Source: Siansivirga zeaxanthinifaciens CC-SAMT-1
GTDB taxonomy: Bacteria > Bacteroidota > Bacteroidia > Flavobacteriales > Flavobacteriaceae
Assembly: GCF_000941055.1 (NCBI RefSeq)
Contig: NZ_CP007202.1
Location: 1,856,001 to 1,920,000 of the forward strand
Direction: 5' to 3'
Length of the DNA: 64,000 bases
The position numbers were made by a program, and so were the translations under genes. Below the pieces are notes generated by a model. The model did not search any database, was not told the DNA's origin, and saw nothing but the letters and a program-made list of their open reading frames with translations. Shown in pieces: positions 42,509 to 51,403 of the stretch (within the stretch, counting starts at the first letter, position 1; each line of letters opens with the position of its first letter).

Positions 42509-44179
42509 ATGAAATTTAAAGCCTTGTTAATACTTTTTTCTTTAGTATTATGTTCGTGTCTTAACAAACAAAATCAAGAATCAAAACTTGCAAATTCAAT
42601 TAGTGAAAATGTATCACAATCACCAAATATTATATTAGTACTTGCCGATGATTTAGGTTTTTCAGATCTAGGATGTTATGGCAGTGAAATTAATACACCA
42701 AACCTAGATTCATTAGCCAATAATGGTATAAGATACACGCAATTTTATAACACATCTAGATGTTGTCCCACAAGAGCCTCCTTGTTAACTGGTTTATATC
42801 CCCATCAAACGGGTTTGGGTTGGATGACTAGAGTCGATTTGCAACAACCTGGTTATATAGCAGAACTTAACGATAAAAATGTAACCCTGGGAGAAGCGCT
42901 TCAAACGGCGGGCTACTCGACATATATATCGGGTAAATGGCATGTAAATAAAGATGATGAATGTGAACAAGACAGCCCAAAACACAATTGGCCAATACAA
43001 CGTGGTTTTGATGGTTTTTATGGCATATTGAAAGGCGCATCAGATTATTTTAACCCAGATAATCTTTACAATGGGAATACGCATATTAAACCAGAAAATA
43101 ACTTTTATTTTACAGATGCTGTTAATAATACTTCAGTAAAATTTATCGAAAATCATTTTGAGAGCAAAAAAAATCCATTTTTCATGTATGTTGCACATAT
43201 AGCTCCTCATTGGCCCATTCAAGCCAAAGAAGAAGATATTGCAAAATATCAAGGTAAATACATGGAAGGCTGGGATGTATTAAGAAAAAAGCGTTTTGAA
43301 AAAATGAAAAAACTGGGTATTATACCAGAAAACACACTGTTGTCTGAAAAAGACCCAGATATACCAGATTGGGAAACGCTTACCGAAAGCGAAAAAATAG
43401 AAATGGATAAGCGTATGGCTATTTATGCTGCTCAAATTGACTGTATGGATCAAGGTATAGGTCAAATAATATCTACACTTAAAAAACACAAACAGCTTGA
43501 TAATACTGTTATTATGTTTGTCTCAGATAATGGTGGTTGTTTACAACCCATATCTAGAGGGGAGAGCAAAGCGGTTGAAGATTTAGGAAATGAAAAATCG
43601 TTTGAAAGCTATGGGAAACCGTGGGCAAATGTTAGTAATACGCCTTTTAAAAATTATAAAAAGTGGGAACATGAAGGAGGCATTTCTACCCCATTAATTA
43701 TACATTGGCCAAATGGAATTAAGCAAAAAGGAAGTCTTAATAGTAGAGTTGGTCATGTTATAGATTTTATGCCTACGGTATTAGAACTTGCCAATGGGGA
43801 ATACCCAAAAACATATAAAAACAAAGCAGTTTTACCTATGGAAGGAGAAAGCTTGGTTGCTAGTTTTAATTCAGAAAATGCTAAACCTAGGACCCTTTAT
43901 TTTGAACACATTGGAGCCAGAGGTTTAAGGGATGGTAACTGGAAACTCGTTTCCTTAAACAGTGAAAACAAGTATCCCTATTACGAGCAATGGGAGTTGT
44001 ATAATTTGGAAAACGACCGCTCTGAAACACACGATTTAGCCATGAAATACCCAGAAAAAGTAAATGAGTTAGCTATGAAATGGGACCATTGGGCAAAACG
44101 CACGCATGTGTATCCAATCGATGGCAGGTCTTGGGATAAGAAAATTGAAAACCCAACTGGTGTTCAGCTTAAAGAATAA
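42509..44179 (+). CDS. Arylsulfatase-type sulfatase (S1), lipoprotein
   Basis: The 556-residue protein has a lipobox (SLVLCSCLNK), metal ligands in LVLADDLGFSD, and the formylglycine site CCPTRASLLTG with C85 as the residue to be modified. The second metal site is in IMFVSDNGG, and the C-terminal substrate region is SRGES...KNYKKWEHEGG. It belongs to the arylsulfatase A group of family S1. It would release sulfate from a glycan in the periplasm. It is monocistronic, behind the HTCS gene, and ends at a shared terminator. Confidence 0.92.
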   Translation: MKFKALLILFSLVLCSCLNKQNQESKLANSISENVSQSPNIILVLADDLGFSDLGCYGSEINTPNLDSLANNGIRYTQFYNTSRCCPTRASLLTGLYPHQTGLGWMTRVDLQQPGYIAELNDKNVTLGEALQTAGYSTYISGKWHVNKDDECEQDSPKHNWPIQRGFDGFYGILKGASDYFNPDNLYNGNTHIKPENNFYFTDAVNNTSVKFIENHFESKKNPFFMYVAHIAPHWPIQAKEEDIAKYQGKYMEGWDVLRKKRFEKMKKLGIIPENTLLSEKDPDIPDWETLTESEKIEMDKRMAIYAAQIDCMDQGIGQIISTLKKHKQLDNTVIMFVSDNGGCLQPISRGESKAVEDLGNEKSFESYGKPWANVSNTPFKNYKKWEHEGGISTPLIIHWPNGIKQKGSLNSRVGHVIDFMPTVLELANGEYPKTYKNKAVLPMEGESLVASFNSENAKPRTLYFEHIGARGLRDGNWKLVSLNSENKYPYYEQWELYNLENDRSETHDLAMKYPEKVNELAMKWDHWAKRTHVYPIDGRSWDKKIENPTGVQLKE

Positions 44180-44220
44180 TTTATTAGTTTAATTGAATAT
44201 TCTTTTTATTTCTAAACATA

Positions 44221-44250
44221 AAAAAGGCTCAAAGTAATTTGAGCCTTTTT
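44221..44250. terminator. Bidirectional intrinsic terminator
   Basis: AAAAAGGCTCAAA / TTTGAGCCTTTTT is a perfect stem with a four-base loop between two convergent genes. Confidence 0.9.
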
Positions 44251-44268
44251 TATGAAATAATATAAGTG

Positions 44269-46257
44269 TTATTTTTTAACTACTCTTTTTGTTATGGAAT
44301 GTTCTTTATTATTAATTCTAACTAAATAAATACCTGTTGGTACCTCAAGGTTAATATCCATTTTAGAACCTGTAATATGTGCTTTTTGTACTAATCTACC
44401 AATACTGTCGAAAATTTCTATACTACCATTATCGGTGTCTGCATTTTCAATGTTAAAGTATAATTTAGACGAGGTTGGGTTTGGATACATTTTTGTTTCG
44501 GTAATACTTTTTGAAACGTTAGAATCAACAAACGAATTCTTAGTCTTAGAACCCTTTTGTGTGCTTCCATTGTTGTATTCAATAATCAATGTAGCACCAT
44601 TACCACCTTCTTTGCTTCCTATGGTCATGAAATTAGATGTTGAACCTTGAAGTATAAAACTAGCAACACCATCTCCTTGTAGTTCATTAATGATATAATT
44701 AGTTACATCTAAATCAAATTCACCTAAGTTATTAAATGAATAAGTATTTATATAACTTCCAGGACTGGGTTTTCCGTTCCATTTTATGGTGTTTTCAGAC
44801 CAATTATCAGTCGAAACAGTGCTTACATCAACATCGCCATTGTTACCGGTGTTGTTTACACGAAGTGTTGCAGAGACAACGTTTGAAATTCCAGAAAGAT
44901 TAAATTTTAAGTAAGCATAGCGTCTGTCTCCATTAGAATTTATTTCTCTAATTTGAAGGTTATTGGCAGAACCATAATTAGTGTTTTTAAATTTTCCGTC
45001 TCTAACATAAGAATCTTCAACTACATCAATGGTAATCGTTTGATTTGAAATAACAGGTGTTAAATCTAAATTAGCAACATTAGAGCTACTAGATTCGTTA
45101 AAAGACCTATCGGTAGCAGTAACATAATAATTGTAATTTTGGTTTGAAATACTATCATCTGTATAGCTATTGGTTCTCAAATTGGATGCTATTTTAATAT
45201 ATGCACCACCATTTTCTGAACGGTAAACTGTGTAAGTATCGAACGCCGTATCGGTTGAAGCATCCCAGTTTAACACAGCCGTTCCCGATTGTTCGGTTAC
45301 TGTAAGGTTGGTAAGTGCATTAGGTGCTACGTTATCTACTGTTGTATAAAAGTAGTCGTTATTAAGTATGGCAGCGCCTTCATAAATCTCGTAACCAGCA
45401 GAAATAGATTTAATCCATAAACTACTTTCTGCTACTTTTAAGTCGGCTTTTGTTCTTTCTTCAGGACTTAAAGGCAAAAAGTCTAAATATTCCACGGTAC
45501 AATCTATAAACTGTTTTAAAGAATGATCTAAATACGGTATCGGGTTAGCGTTATCTATGGGAATAAACTTAATATGTACTTTATCGTTCTTATCCTCATT
45601 AATATCACCAGGAGGATAATCAAAAAACTTGTAACGCACAGCCCATTGGTATGGAACATCGCCGATGTAAACCGTAAAAGGTTTTATAGGCCCATCAGGA
45701 GTTTCTCTGGCAAAGTACCAATATCGGCCACCAGGGTTATCTAAATCTGAAAAATCATCTTGTTCATAACTAACGTTTTGAATTACCAAATCGTAGTCGC
45801 GAACTGCTGGGTCGGGTTCGGAGGTCGCCGTACCACTATCGAAAATAACATTTATGGTAGCCCACCATTTATCGCCTATGTCATTAGCGAAGGCCTGCGA
45901 TGTTTTCCAATTTATTCTCAAATCATGGGTTAAATCCTGGATTTGAACAGGCATACCACAAGCTGCTACATTACCCGGGTAATAGGTTCCACCAGCTTTA
46001 TAGCCACCTACAGTACCACTTGGGTAGCCATCAAAGCTGGTCCCGCCTTGGTTCGTGTAGTCTAAACTAAAAGCAGCTCCAAGCGCATCTACTTGCCCAG
46101 GATTGTAAGTCATTGGGCTGCCTTCATTAAAAACAGGATTGGTAAGTCCGAAATTGTGGTTAGACTTAATAAGTGTGTTTTGTTTTGTTACTGTTGTTTG
46201 TGCATAAAATAGTTGAGTGCACAAAACTAATGCTAATAATGTAATAGTTTTTTTCAT
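44269..46257 (-). CDS. Exported GH12-like / fibronectin III / CBM96-like protein with T9SS tail
   Basis: The 662-residue protein has a signal peptide (1-20). Residues about 60-308 look like a GH12 (clan GH-C) sandwich. GYPSGTVGGYKAGG and CGMPVQIQDL match the family start; YDLVIQ (155-160) lines up with the nucleophile box YELMIW but has Asp156 for Glu; SISAGYEIYEGAAILN (285-299) matches the acid/base box with Glu290. A fibronectin III domain (308-398), a DNRLRE/CBM96-like carbohydrate-binding domain (405-562: EDSYVRDGKFKNTNYGS, YLKFNLSG) and a T9SS type A tail (588-662) follow. It should be secreted or surface-bound. The GH12 reading is my own and needs a fold comparison; it may be an enzyme with altered chemistry or a binding protein. 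Confidence 0.7.
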   Translation of the reverse strand: MKKTITLLALVLCTQLFYAQTTVTKQNTLIKSNHNFGLTNPVFNEGSPMTYNPGQVDALGAAFSLDYTNQGGTSFDGYPSGTVGGYKAGGTYYPGNVAACGMPVQIQDLTHDLRINWKTSQAFANDIGDKWWATINVIFDSGTATSEPDPAVRDYDLVIQNVSYEQDDFSDLDNPGGRYWYFARETPDGPIKPFTVYIGDVPYQWAVRYKFFDYPPGDINEDKNDKVHIKFIPIDNANPIPYLDHSLKQFIDCTVEYLDFLPLSPEERTKADLKVAESSLWIKSISAGYEIYEGAAILNNDYFYTTVDNVAPNALTNLTVTEQSGTAVLNWDASTDTAFDTYTVYRSENGGAYIKIASNLRTNSYTDDSISNQNYNYYVTATDRSFNESSSSNVANLDLTPVISNQTITIDVVEDSYVRDGKFKNTNYGSANNLQIREINSNGDRRYAYLKFNLSGISNVVSATLRVNNTGNNGDVDVSTVSTDNWSENTIKWNGKPSPGSYINTYSFNNLGEFDLDVTNYIINELQGDGVASFILQGSTSNFMTIGSKEGGNGATLIIEYNNGSTQKGSKTKNSFVDSNVSKSITETKMYPNPTSSKLYFNIENADTDNGSIEIFDSIGRLVQKAHITGSKMDINLEVPTGIYLVRINNKEHSITKRVVKK

Positions 46258-46336
46258 TAGTTAGTTGGTTTAGTTGATAATGAGTGCAAACTATTTTAAT
46301 ATTATTAATTTAAGGTTTTATAATCATCTTTAACGG

Positions 46337-46351
46337 TTTAATAATTATCAA
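46337..46351 (-). promoter_or_regulatory. Dyad-type element upstream of the GH12-like gene
   Basis: On the minus strand the bases read TTGATAATTATTAAA, one mismatch from the susC-side dyad TTGATAATTATCAAA. It lies about 80 bases upstream of the start codon at 46257. Confidence 0.5.
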
Positions 46352-46423
46352 TACCGCTATTTTTTAATATGATAATTATGGTGTTAAAAAATTAGTAAAT
46401 CCTTATATCTTGGCGATTAAATA

Positions 46424-46458
46424 AAAAAAGGAAGCAAATTAATTTGCTTCCTTTTTTA
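46424..46458 (-). terminator. Intrinsic terminator of the 46494-47981 sulfatase
   Basis: An almost perfect inverted repeat, AAGGAAGCAAATT / AATTTGCTTCCTT, is flanked by A and T tracts 36 bases after the stop codon. Confidence 0.88.
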
Positions 46459-46493
46459 TAATTATGTCAATCCAAAAACATTTTGTTGGTTTG

Positions 46494-47981
46494 TTATTCG
46501 GGTTGTATGTTTTTGTTGTATTTGGTATGAAGTAATTCACTCAGAGTTTTAACTTGCTCTTTATATTCTGGTTCTTGAGAAACATTAATATTTTCATCGG
46601 GATCAATATCATGATCAAATAACATATTTGCCATCATCGAATTATCTTTGTTGTTTAAATATTCGGTGTAAGCAAATCTTTTTGTTTTTAAAGTGTAGCC
46701 GTTTAAACGTTTAATTAAAACACTTTCTTTTCCTTCTAGATTTGGATTATTAATTATAGGAACTAAACTGTTACCATCTAATTGATCTTCTGGTAATGTT
46801 AAACCACATAGTTCTGCCAATGTAGGGTAAATATCTACCAATTCTACTAAAGCATTTGTAGATGCATGTTTAGTTTTATTTGGTAGTTTAATAAGTAAAG
46901 GAATTTTAGCAGAGGTGTTATGGTTTGTAAATTTAGCCCATTCGGTATGTTCTTGTAAGTTGTACCCATGGTCTGCCACTAAAATAACTACAGTATTTTT
47001 ATCTAATTCTAAACTTTTTAAAGTACCCATAATTTCACCTATTAGCGCATCTACATAACTTACAGTGGCATAATAACCATGTATTAATTGTTTAGCTACA
47101 CTATCGTTTACCGGGCCTTTTTCGGGAATAAACAAATATTGTCTAAGTTCTGGAGAATTGCACACAGACATTTCTGGAGCATTTTTAGGAACAAAATTAT
47201 TATAGGGCTGTTTAATGCTTTCTTGCGGGTATAAATCCCAGTATTTTTTTGGTGCGTTAAAAGGTAAATGGTTTACTATAAATCCTGCAGTTAGGAAAAA
47301 TGGTTTGTTGCTTTTCTTTAACTTTTTTAAATCTCGAATAACTTTTTTCGTCATTAGGCCATCAATGTATGTTGAATCGCTTACATCTGCCATTTCATAA
47401 GCTGGTCCTGTACCAGTTTCTTGGTATAATTTAATGTTTTCTGGAAGTTGATAATCACGCCACAAAGATTGCCAATAATCGGTAGGCGATAAGCCTTTAT
47501 CGTTCGCATCAAAAGCATAAGGGCGCCAAACTTCATCCCAATCGTTTTCTCTATCATCTAAATGATGATAAACTTTTCCGTTAGAAATGGTAGTATATCC
47601 ATTATTTTTAAAAAGCTGCGGCAGCGTTATAGCATCGGGCGTTTCTTGTTCTACAAATGTATTGTAATTTAAAAATCTATTTTTGGTTGGATACATTCCT
47701 GTAATCATGCTAGCTCGAGATGCACCGCAAACAGGAACATTGCAATAGGCATTGTTAAATAATAAACTAGTAGATGCTAACGCATCAATATTTGGGGATA
47801 TTATTTGTTTTTTACCATAACATCCAAGTTCTGGACGTAAATCATCCATGTAAAGCAATAATACATTTGGTTTGGTAATAACATTGGTTTCTTTTACTTC
47901 TTTGGCTTCTTTACATGATAAAATTACCATGAGAAGACACCATAAAAAGTACTTAGATTTTAAATAAAGTTTATTTTTCAT
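46494..47981 (-). CDS. Iduronate-2-sulfatase-like sulfatase (S1), lipoprotein
   Basis: The 495-residue protein has a lipobox (MVILSCKEA), LLLYMDDLRPELGCYG metal ligands, and the motif CGASRASMITG with C85 as the formylglycine residue. The Ala at the usual Pro position is an accepted variant. VVILVADHGYNLQEHTEWAKF holds the second metal site (read as LVADHGYNLQEHTEWAKF). Architecture and the final DPDENINVS region resemble iduronate-2-sulfatases. It is divergent from susC across a region with a perfect dyad. Confidence 0.9.
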   Translation of the reverse strand: MKNKLYLKSKYFLWCLLMVILSCKEAKEVKETNVITKPNVLLLYMDDLRPELGCYGKKQIISPNIDALASTSLLFNNAYCNVPVCGASRASMITGMYPTKNRFLNYNTFVEQETPDAITLPQLFKNNGYTTISNGKVYHHLDDRENDWDEVWRPYAFDANDKGLSPTDYWQSLWRDYQLPENIKLYQETGTGPAYEMADVSDSTYIDGLMTKKVIRDLKKLKKSNKPFFLTAGFIVNHLPFNAPKKYWDLYPQESIKQPYNNFVPKNAPEMSVCNSPELRQYLFIPEKGPVNDSVAKQLIHGYYATVSYVDALIGEIMGTLKSLELDKNTVVILVADHGYNLQEHTEWAKFTNHNTSAKIPLLIKLPNKTKHASTNALVELVDIYPTLAELCGLTLPEDQLDGNSLVPIINNPNLEGKESVLIKRLNGYTLKTKRFAYTEYLNNKDNSMMANMLFDHDIDPDENINVSQEPEYKEQVKTLSELLHTKYNKNIQPE

Positions 47982-48051
47982 ATCAGTTTATATTGGTATA
48001 TAAAACTATAATTTAATTATTTAATAGAAGTTTATAATAAATTTAAAAAGG

Positions 48052-48067
48052 TTTGATAATTATCAAA
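48052..48067. promoter_or_regulatory. Perfect 16-bp dyad between sulfatase and susC
   Basis: TTTGATAATTATCAAA is fully palindromic. Followed by TATGTATTTG, it repeats the dyad-then-TTTG layout seen at 37034-37057. It lies 70 bases from the divergent sulfatase and 155 bases from susC, so one site could serve both. It is a candidate HTCS operator. Confidence 0.65.
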
Positions 48068-48221
48068 TATGTATTTGTATCATATTATTTTTAATTGAAT
48101 AGCGTTGTGAAACAAGCTATTTTACTGGTAATTGACAATTTTTAGACCTTTTGTGATGCTTTTTGCAACCTGAAACTAATATTCAAAAACTAATTTAGCA
48201 TCAACTAAACTAATATACATT

Positions 48222-51200
48222 ATGAAAAAATACTTATGCATCATTTTGTGCGTTGTATCTACAACTATTTTTGCGCAAGTAAGCGTGCTTAAAGGGAAAG
48301 TAACAGACAATTCAAATTTCCCTCTGCCAGGAGCATCTATTATTATTAAAAACACAACTCAAGGAGCGGTTACAGATATCGATGGTGATTTTACCTTAGA
48401 ATTCTCTAAAAGACCTGCAACCCTTGTTGTAAGCTATTTAGGTTTTATTACTAAAGAAATTGTAATTCAAAACGAAAAAGAAATAGCTATTACATTAGAA
48501 TCAGACGAACAAAAATTAGATGAGATTGTAGTTATTGGTTATGGTGAAGTGCAACGTAAAGATATTACAGGTTCGGTAGCGACTGTAAAACCAGAAGAGG
48601 ATAGGGTAGCCCAATCACAAAGTGTTGAGAGCTTAATACAAGGTCTTGCAGCTGGTGTTTATGTACAACAAAATGGTAACGAACCAGGAGCGCCTGCCAG
48701 TATTAAAATTAGAGGACTTAATAGTTTAACAGGAAATACAGAACCATTATATGTTATAGATGGTGTAATTGTAGATTCTGCTACCGAAGATACGCTAGAT
48801 CCACTTTCGGGAGGAAACAGTTATTTAGCACCGCAAAGTGGTATATCTGGAATTAATCCTAGAGATATTGAAAGTATTGAAGTACTTAAAGATGCATCTG
48901 CAACTGCAATTTACGGTTCTAGAGGTGCTAATGGTGTTATTCTTATTACCACTAAAAAAGGTAAAAGCGGTAAAACGAAATTTAACTTTACCACTTTATC
49001 TAGAATAGGGACTGTTACAAACGATATTGAAGTTTTGGATACAGAAACTTATACTAAATATGGTAACGAAGTAAGAGCTAACCAAGGTTTTAATCCATTA
49101 TATTATCAATATCCTGATGGCAGCATCGCTTATTTTGATACCGATGAAGCTTTCATGATTGCTAATGCAAACACCATTGAAAGAATACAAGGTGTAGATT
49201 GGAGCGACGATACATACCGTTTAGCCTACACAAGAAATTACAGATTATCGGCTTCAGGTGGAACAGATACTGGTAATTATTATATCGCTGGAGGGTATTT
49301 AAATAACGAAGGTACTATTCCGCGTTCTTTTGCTAAAAGTGTCGATTTTGTTGTGAATTTAAATAACGATTTAAGCGATAAATTAAAATTAGCAACCAAA
49401 GTGTCTGCTACTTTTGTAAATAATTCAGCTTCTAAGGGTACCGATAATTTAGGTGGTACTAACAACAACTTAGTAAGACAAATTATATCTGGCTCACCAA
49501 TTTTAGCTTTTTCAGATAATATTAATACAGACGACTTTGAAGAGGCTTTAGATGGCCCAAGAGCATGGATTGAAGATTACGACGATTTATCTAAAGAAGT
49601 ACGTGTTTTAGGGTCTTTGAAATTAGATTATAAATTATCTGATATGTTTACCTACCGTGTGCAATTTGGTGCAGATTACAGAAATAAAGAACGTAAAGTA
49701 TGGTATGGTACAGGTTTATTTAGAGGTAGCCAAGTAAATGGTGAAGCCGGAATAAGTACTTTACAACGTTTTAGATACAATTTAGATAACACCTTAATGT
49801 TTAAAAAACGTATCAATAAAAACAACCGAATTAACGGTACTATTGGAGCAATTATCGACCAAAGTCAGGCGCAATACACTACAAATCAGGCGGCAGATTT
49901 TCCAAATAAAGACTTACGTGCCGATGGTATTTCTTTCGGACAAGTATTTCAACCTTTATTTTTCAATAAACAAAACGAATCTATTGTTTCTTTCTTAGGA
50001 CGATTTAATTATACCTTGTTTGATAGATATTTATTCACAGCAACCTACAGAGCCGATGGTAGTAGTAAATTTGCTGAAGGTAAACGTTGGGGGCATTTCC
50101 CTGCATTCGCTTTTGCATGGAAATTAAATGAAGAACCTTTCCTTAGAAAAATTGAAAGTTTATCTGAAGCTAAATTACGTTTAGGTTGGGGTTTAACAGG
50201 TAAGCAAGGTATTCCAAATTACAGAACTTTAACACCATTCGGTCCAACACAATCACCATATTCTAACTCAGAAGGTGGCGCTTTAACAGCTATTGTACCA
50301 ACAAATTTAGCTAACCCAGATTTAACATGGGAAACTACAAGTCAATACAACGCTGGTTTCGATTTAGGGTTCCTAGATAACAGAGTTACATTAACAACCG
50401 ATGTTTATTATAAAGAAATTTCAGATTTATTACTAAATGTAGAAATTGGACCATCAACAGGGTTTTCAAACTATTATGCAAACCAAGGTGATTTAATTAA
50501 TAAAGGAATTGAGTTTAGCCTTTCGGCAGATGTTATTTCTAACGAGAAATTTAAATGGACAGTTTACGGAAACGTAGCATTTAACAGAAACGAAATTTCT
50601 AGATTAGGCTTACCACCAGCACCATTTGGTACACAAACTTATAGTGCCTTTTTAGGACGTCAAATTTCTGGAGGTAATTACTTTAAAACAGAAGCTAATA
50701 TTTTTATTGAAGGTCAGGCACCAGGTTTATTCTATGGTTATGCAACCGATGGTATAATTTCTAACGATACAGAATTAGCAAATGCTGCTACATTTAACGG
50801 AATTAGCCCACAATTAGGTGATGTAAATTTAGTAGACCAAAACAACGATGGTATTATTAACAATACAGATTTAACCATTATTGGAGATCCAAACCCAGAT
50901 TTTAATTACGGCTTTGGTTCAAATGTAGAATACAACGGATTGTCTTTAGGATTCTTTTTTAACGGAGTGCAAGGAAATCAAATCGCCAATGGTAACTTAT
51001 TACGTGAAGGCTACGCCGATACGAATACAACAAACATAAGAAAAGAAGCTTATTTTGATGCTTGGAGACCTACAAATGTAAATGGTTCTTATCCAAGAGT
51101 TGGTTATAATTTAGCTGCCGATACTGGTTTTACAGACAGATTAATTGAAGACGGTAGCTTCCTAAGATTAAGCTACATCACTTTAGGTTACGATATTCCT

Positions 51201-51392
51201 GTTAAAAACGACAAGTTTATAGAAAGTGCTTATGTATCGTTATCTGGACAAAATTTATTGTTATTCACAAAATATAGTGGTTTCGATCCTGAAGTTAATA
51301 GTTTTTCTTTCGATCCAGGACGTGTTGGTATTGATTGGAACTCATTTCCAAATCAAAGATCATTCTCTTTATCATTAAACTTAACTTTTTAG
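48222..51392 (+). CDS. SusC/RagA-type TonB-linked outer membrane transporter
   Basis: The 1056-residue protein has a signal peptide (YLCIILCVVSTTIFAQ) and a carboxypeptidase-like N-terminal domain (LKGKVTDNSNFPLPGASIII). The SusC hallmark box is LDEIVVIGYGEVQRKDITGS, followed by plug segments (IKIRGLNSLTG, IEVLKDASATAIYGSRGANG) and the beta barrel ending in SFSLSLNLTF. Together with the following SusD it forms the pedal-bin importer for oligosaccharides. Its operon continues through susD, GH3 and two sulfatases with short gaps. Confidence 0.96.
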   Translation: MKKYLCIILCVVSTTIFAQVSVLKGKVTDNSNFPLPGASIIIKNTTQGAVTDIDGDFTLEFSKRPATLVVSYLGFITKEIVIQNEKEIAITLESDEQKLDEIVVIGYGEVQRKDITGSVATVKPEEDRVAQSQSVESLIQGLAAGVYVQQNGNEPGAPASIKIRGLNSLTGNTEPLYVIDGVIVDSATEDTLDPLSGGNSYLAPQSGISGINPRDIESIEVLKDASATAIYGSRGANGVILITTKKGKSGKTKFNFTTLSRIGTVTNDIEVLDTETYTKYGNEVRANQGFNPLYYQYPDGSIAYFDTDEAFMIANANTIERIQGVDWSDDTYRLAYTRNYRLSASGGTDTGNYYIAGGYLNNEGTIPRSFAKSVDFVVNLNNDLSDKLKLATKVSATFVNNSASKGTDNLGGTNNNLVRQIISGSPILAFSDNINTDDFEEALDGPRAWIEDYDDLSKEVRVLGSLKLDYKLSDMFTYRVQFGADYRNKERKVWYGTGLFRGSQVNGEAGISTLQRFRYNLDNTLMFKKRINKNNRINGTIGAIIDQSQAQYTTNQAADFPNKDLRADGISFGQVFQPLFFNKQNESIVSFLGRFNYTLFDRYLFTATYRADGSSKFAEGKRWGHFPAFAFAWKLNEEPFLRKIESLSEAKLRLGWGLTGKQGIPNYRTLTPFGPTQSPYSNSEGGALTAIVPTNLANPDLTWETTSQYNAGFDLGFLDNRVTLTTDVYYKEISDLLLNVEIGPSTGFSNYYANQGDLINKGIEFSLSADVISNEKFKWTVYGNVAFNRNEISRLGLPPAPFGTQTYSAFLGRQISGGNYFKTEANIFIEGQAPGLFYGYATDGIISNDTELANAATFNGISPQLGDVNLVDQNNDGIINNTDLTIIGDPNPDFNYGFGSNVEYNGLSLGFFFNGVQGNQIANGNLLREGYADTNTTNIRKEAYFDAWRPTNVNGSYPRVGYNLAADTGFTDRLIEDGSFLRLSYITLGYDIPVKNDKFIESAYVSLSGQNLLLFTKYSGFDPEVNSFSFDPGRVGIDWNSFPNQRSFSLSLNLTF

Positions 51393-51403
51393 AATTCACA
51401 GTT

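Noticed and set aside
42794..43000. Minus-strand 68-residue frame inside the sulfatase, and similar frames inside other large genes
   Set aside because: They are antisense shadows of well-supported coding regions, with no initiation signals or family resemblance.
51335..51403. Upstream extension of SusD by 23 residues
   Set aside because: It overlaps susC by 58 bases and hides the lipoprotein signal that starts at 51404.
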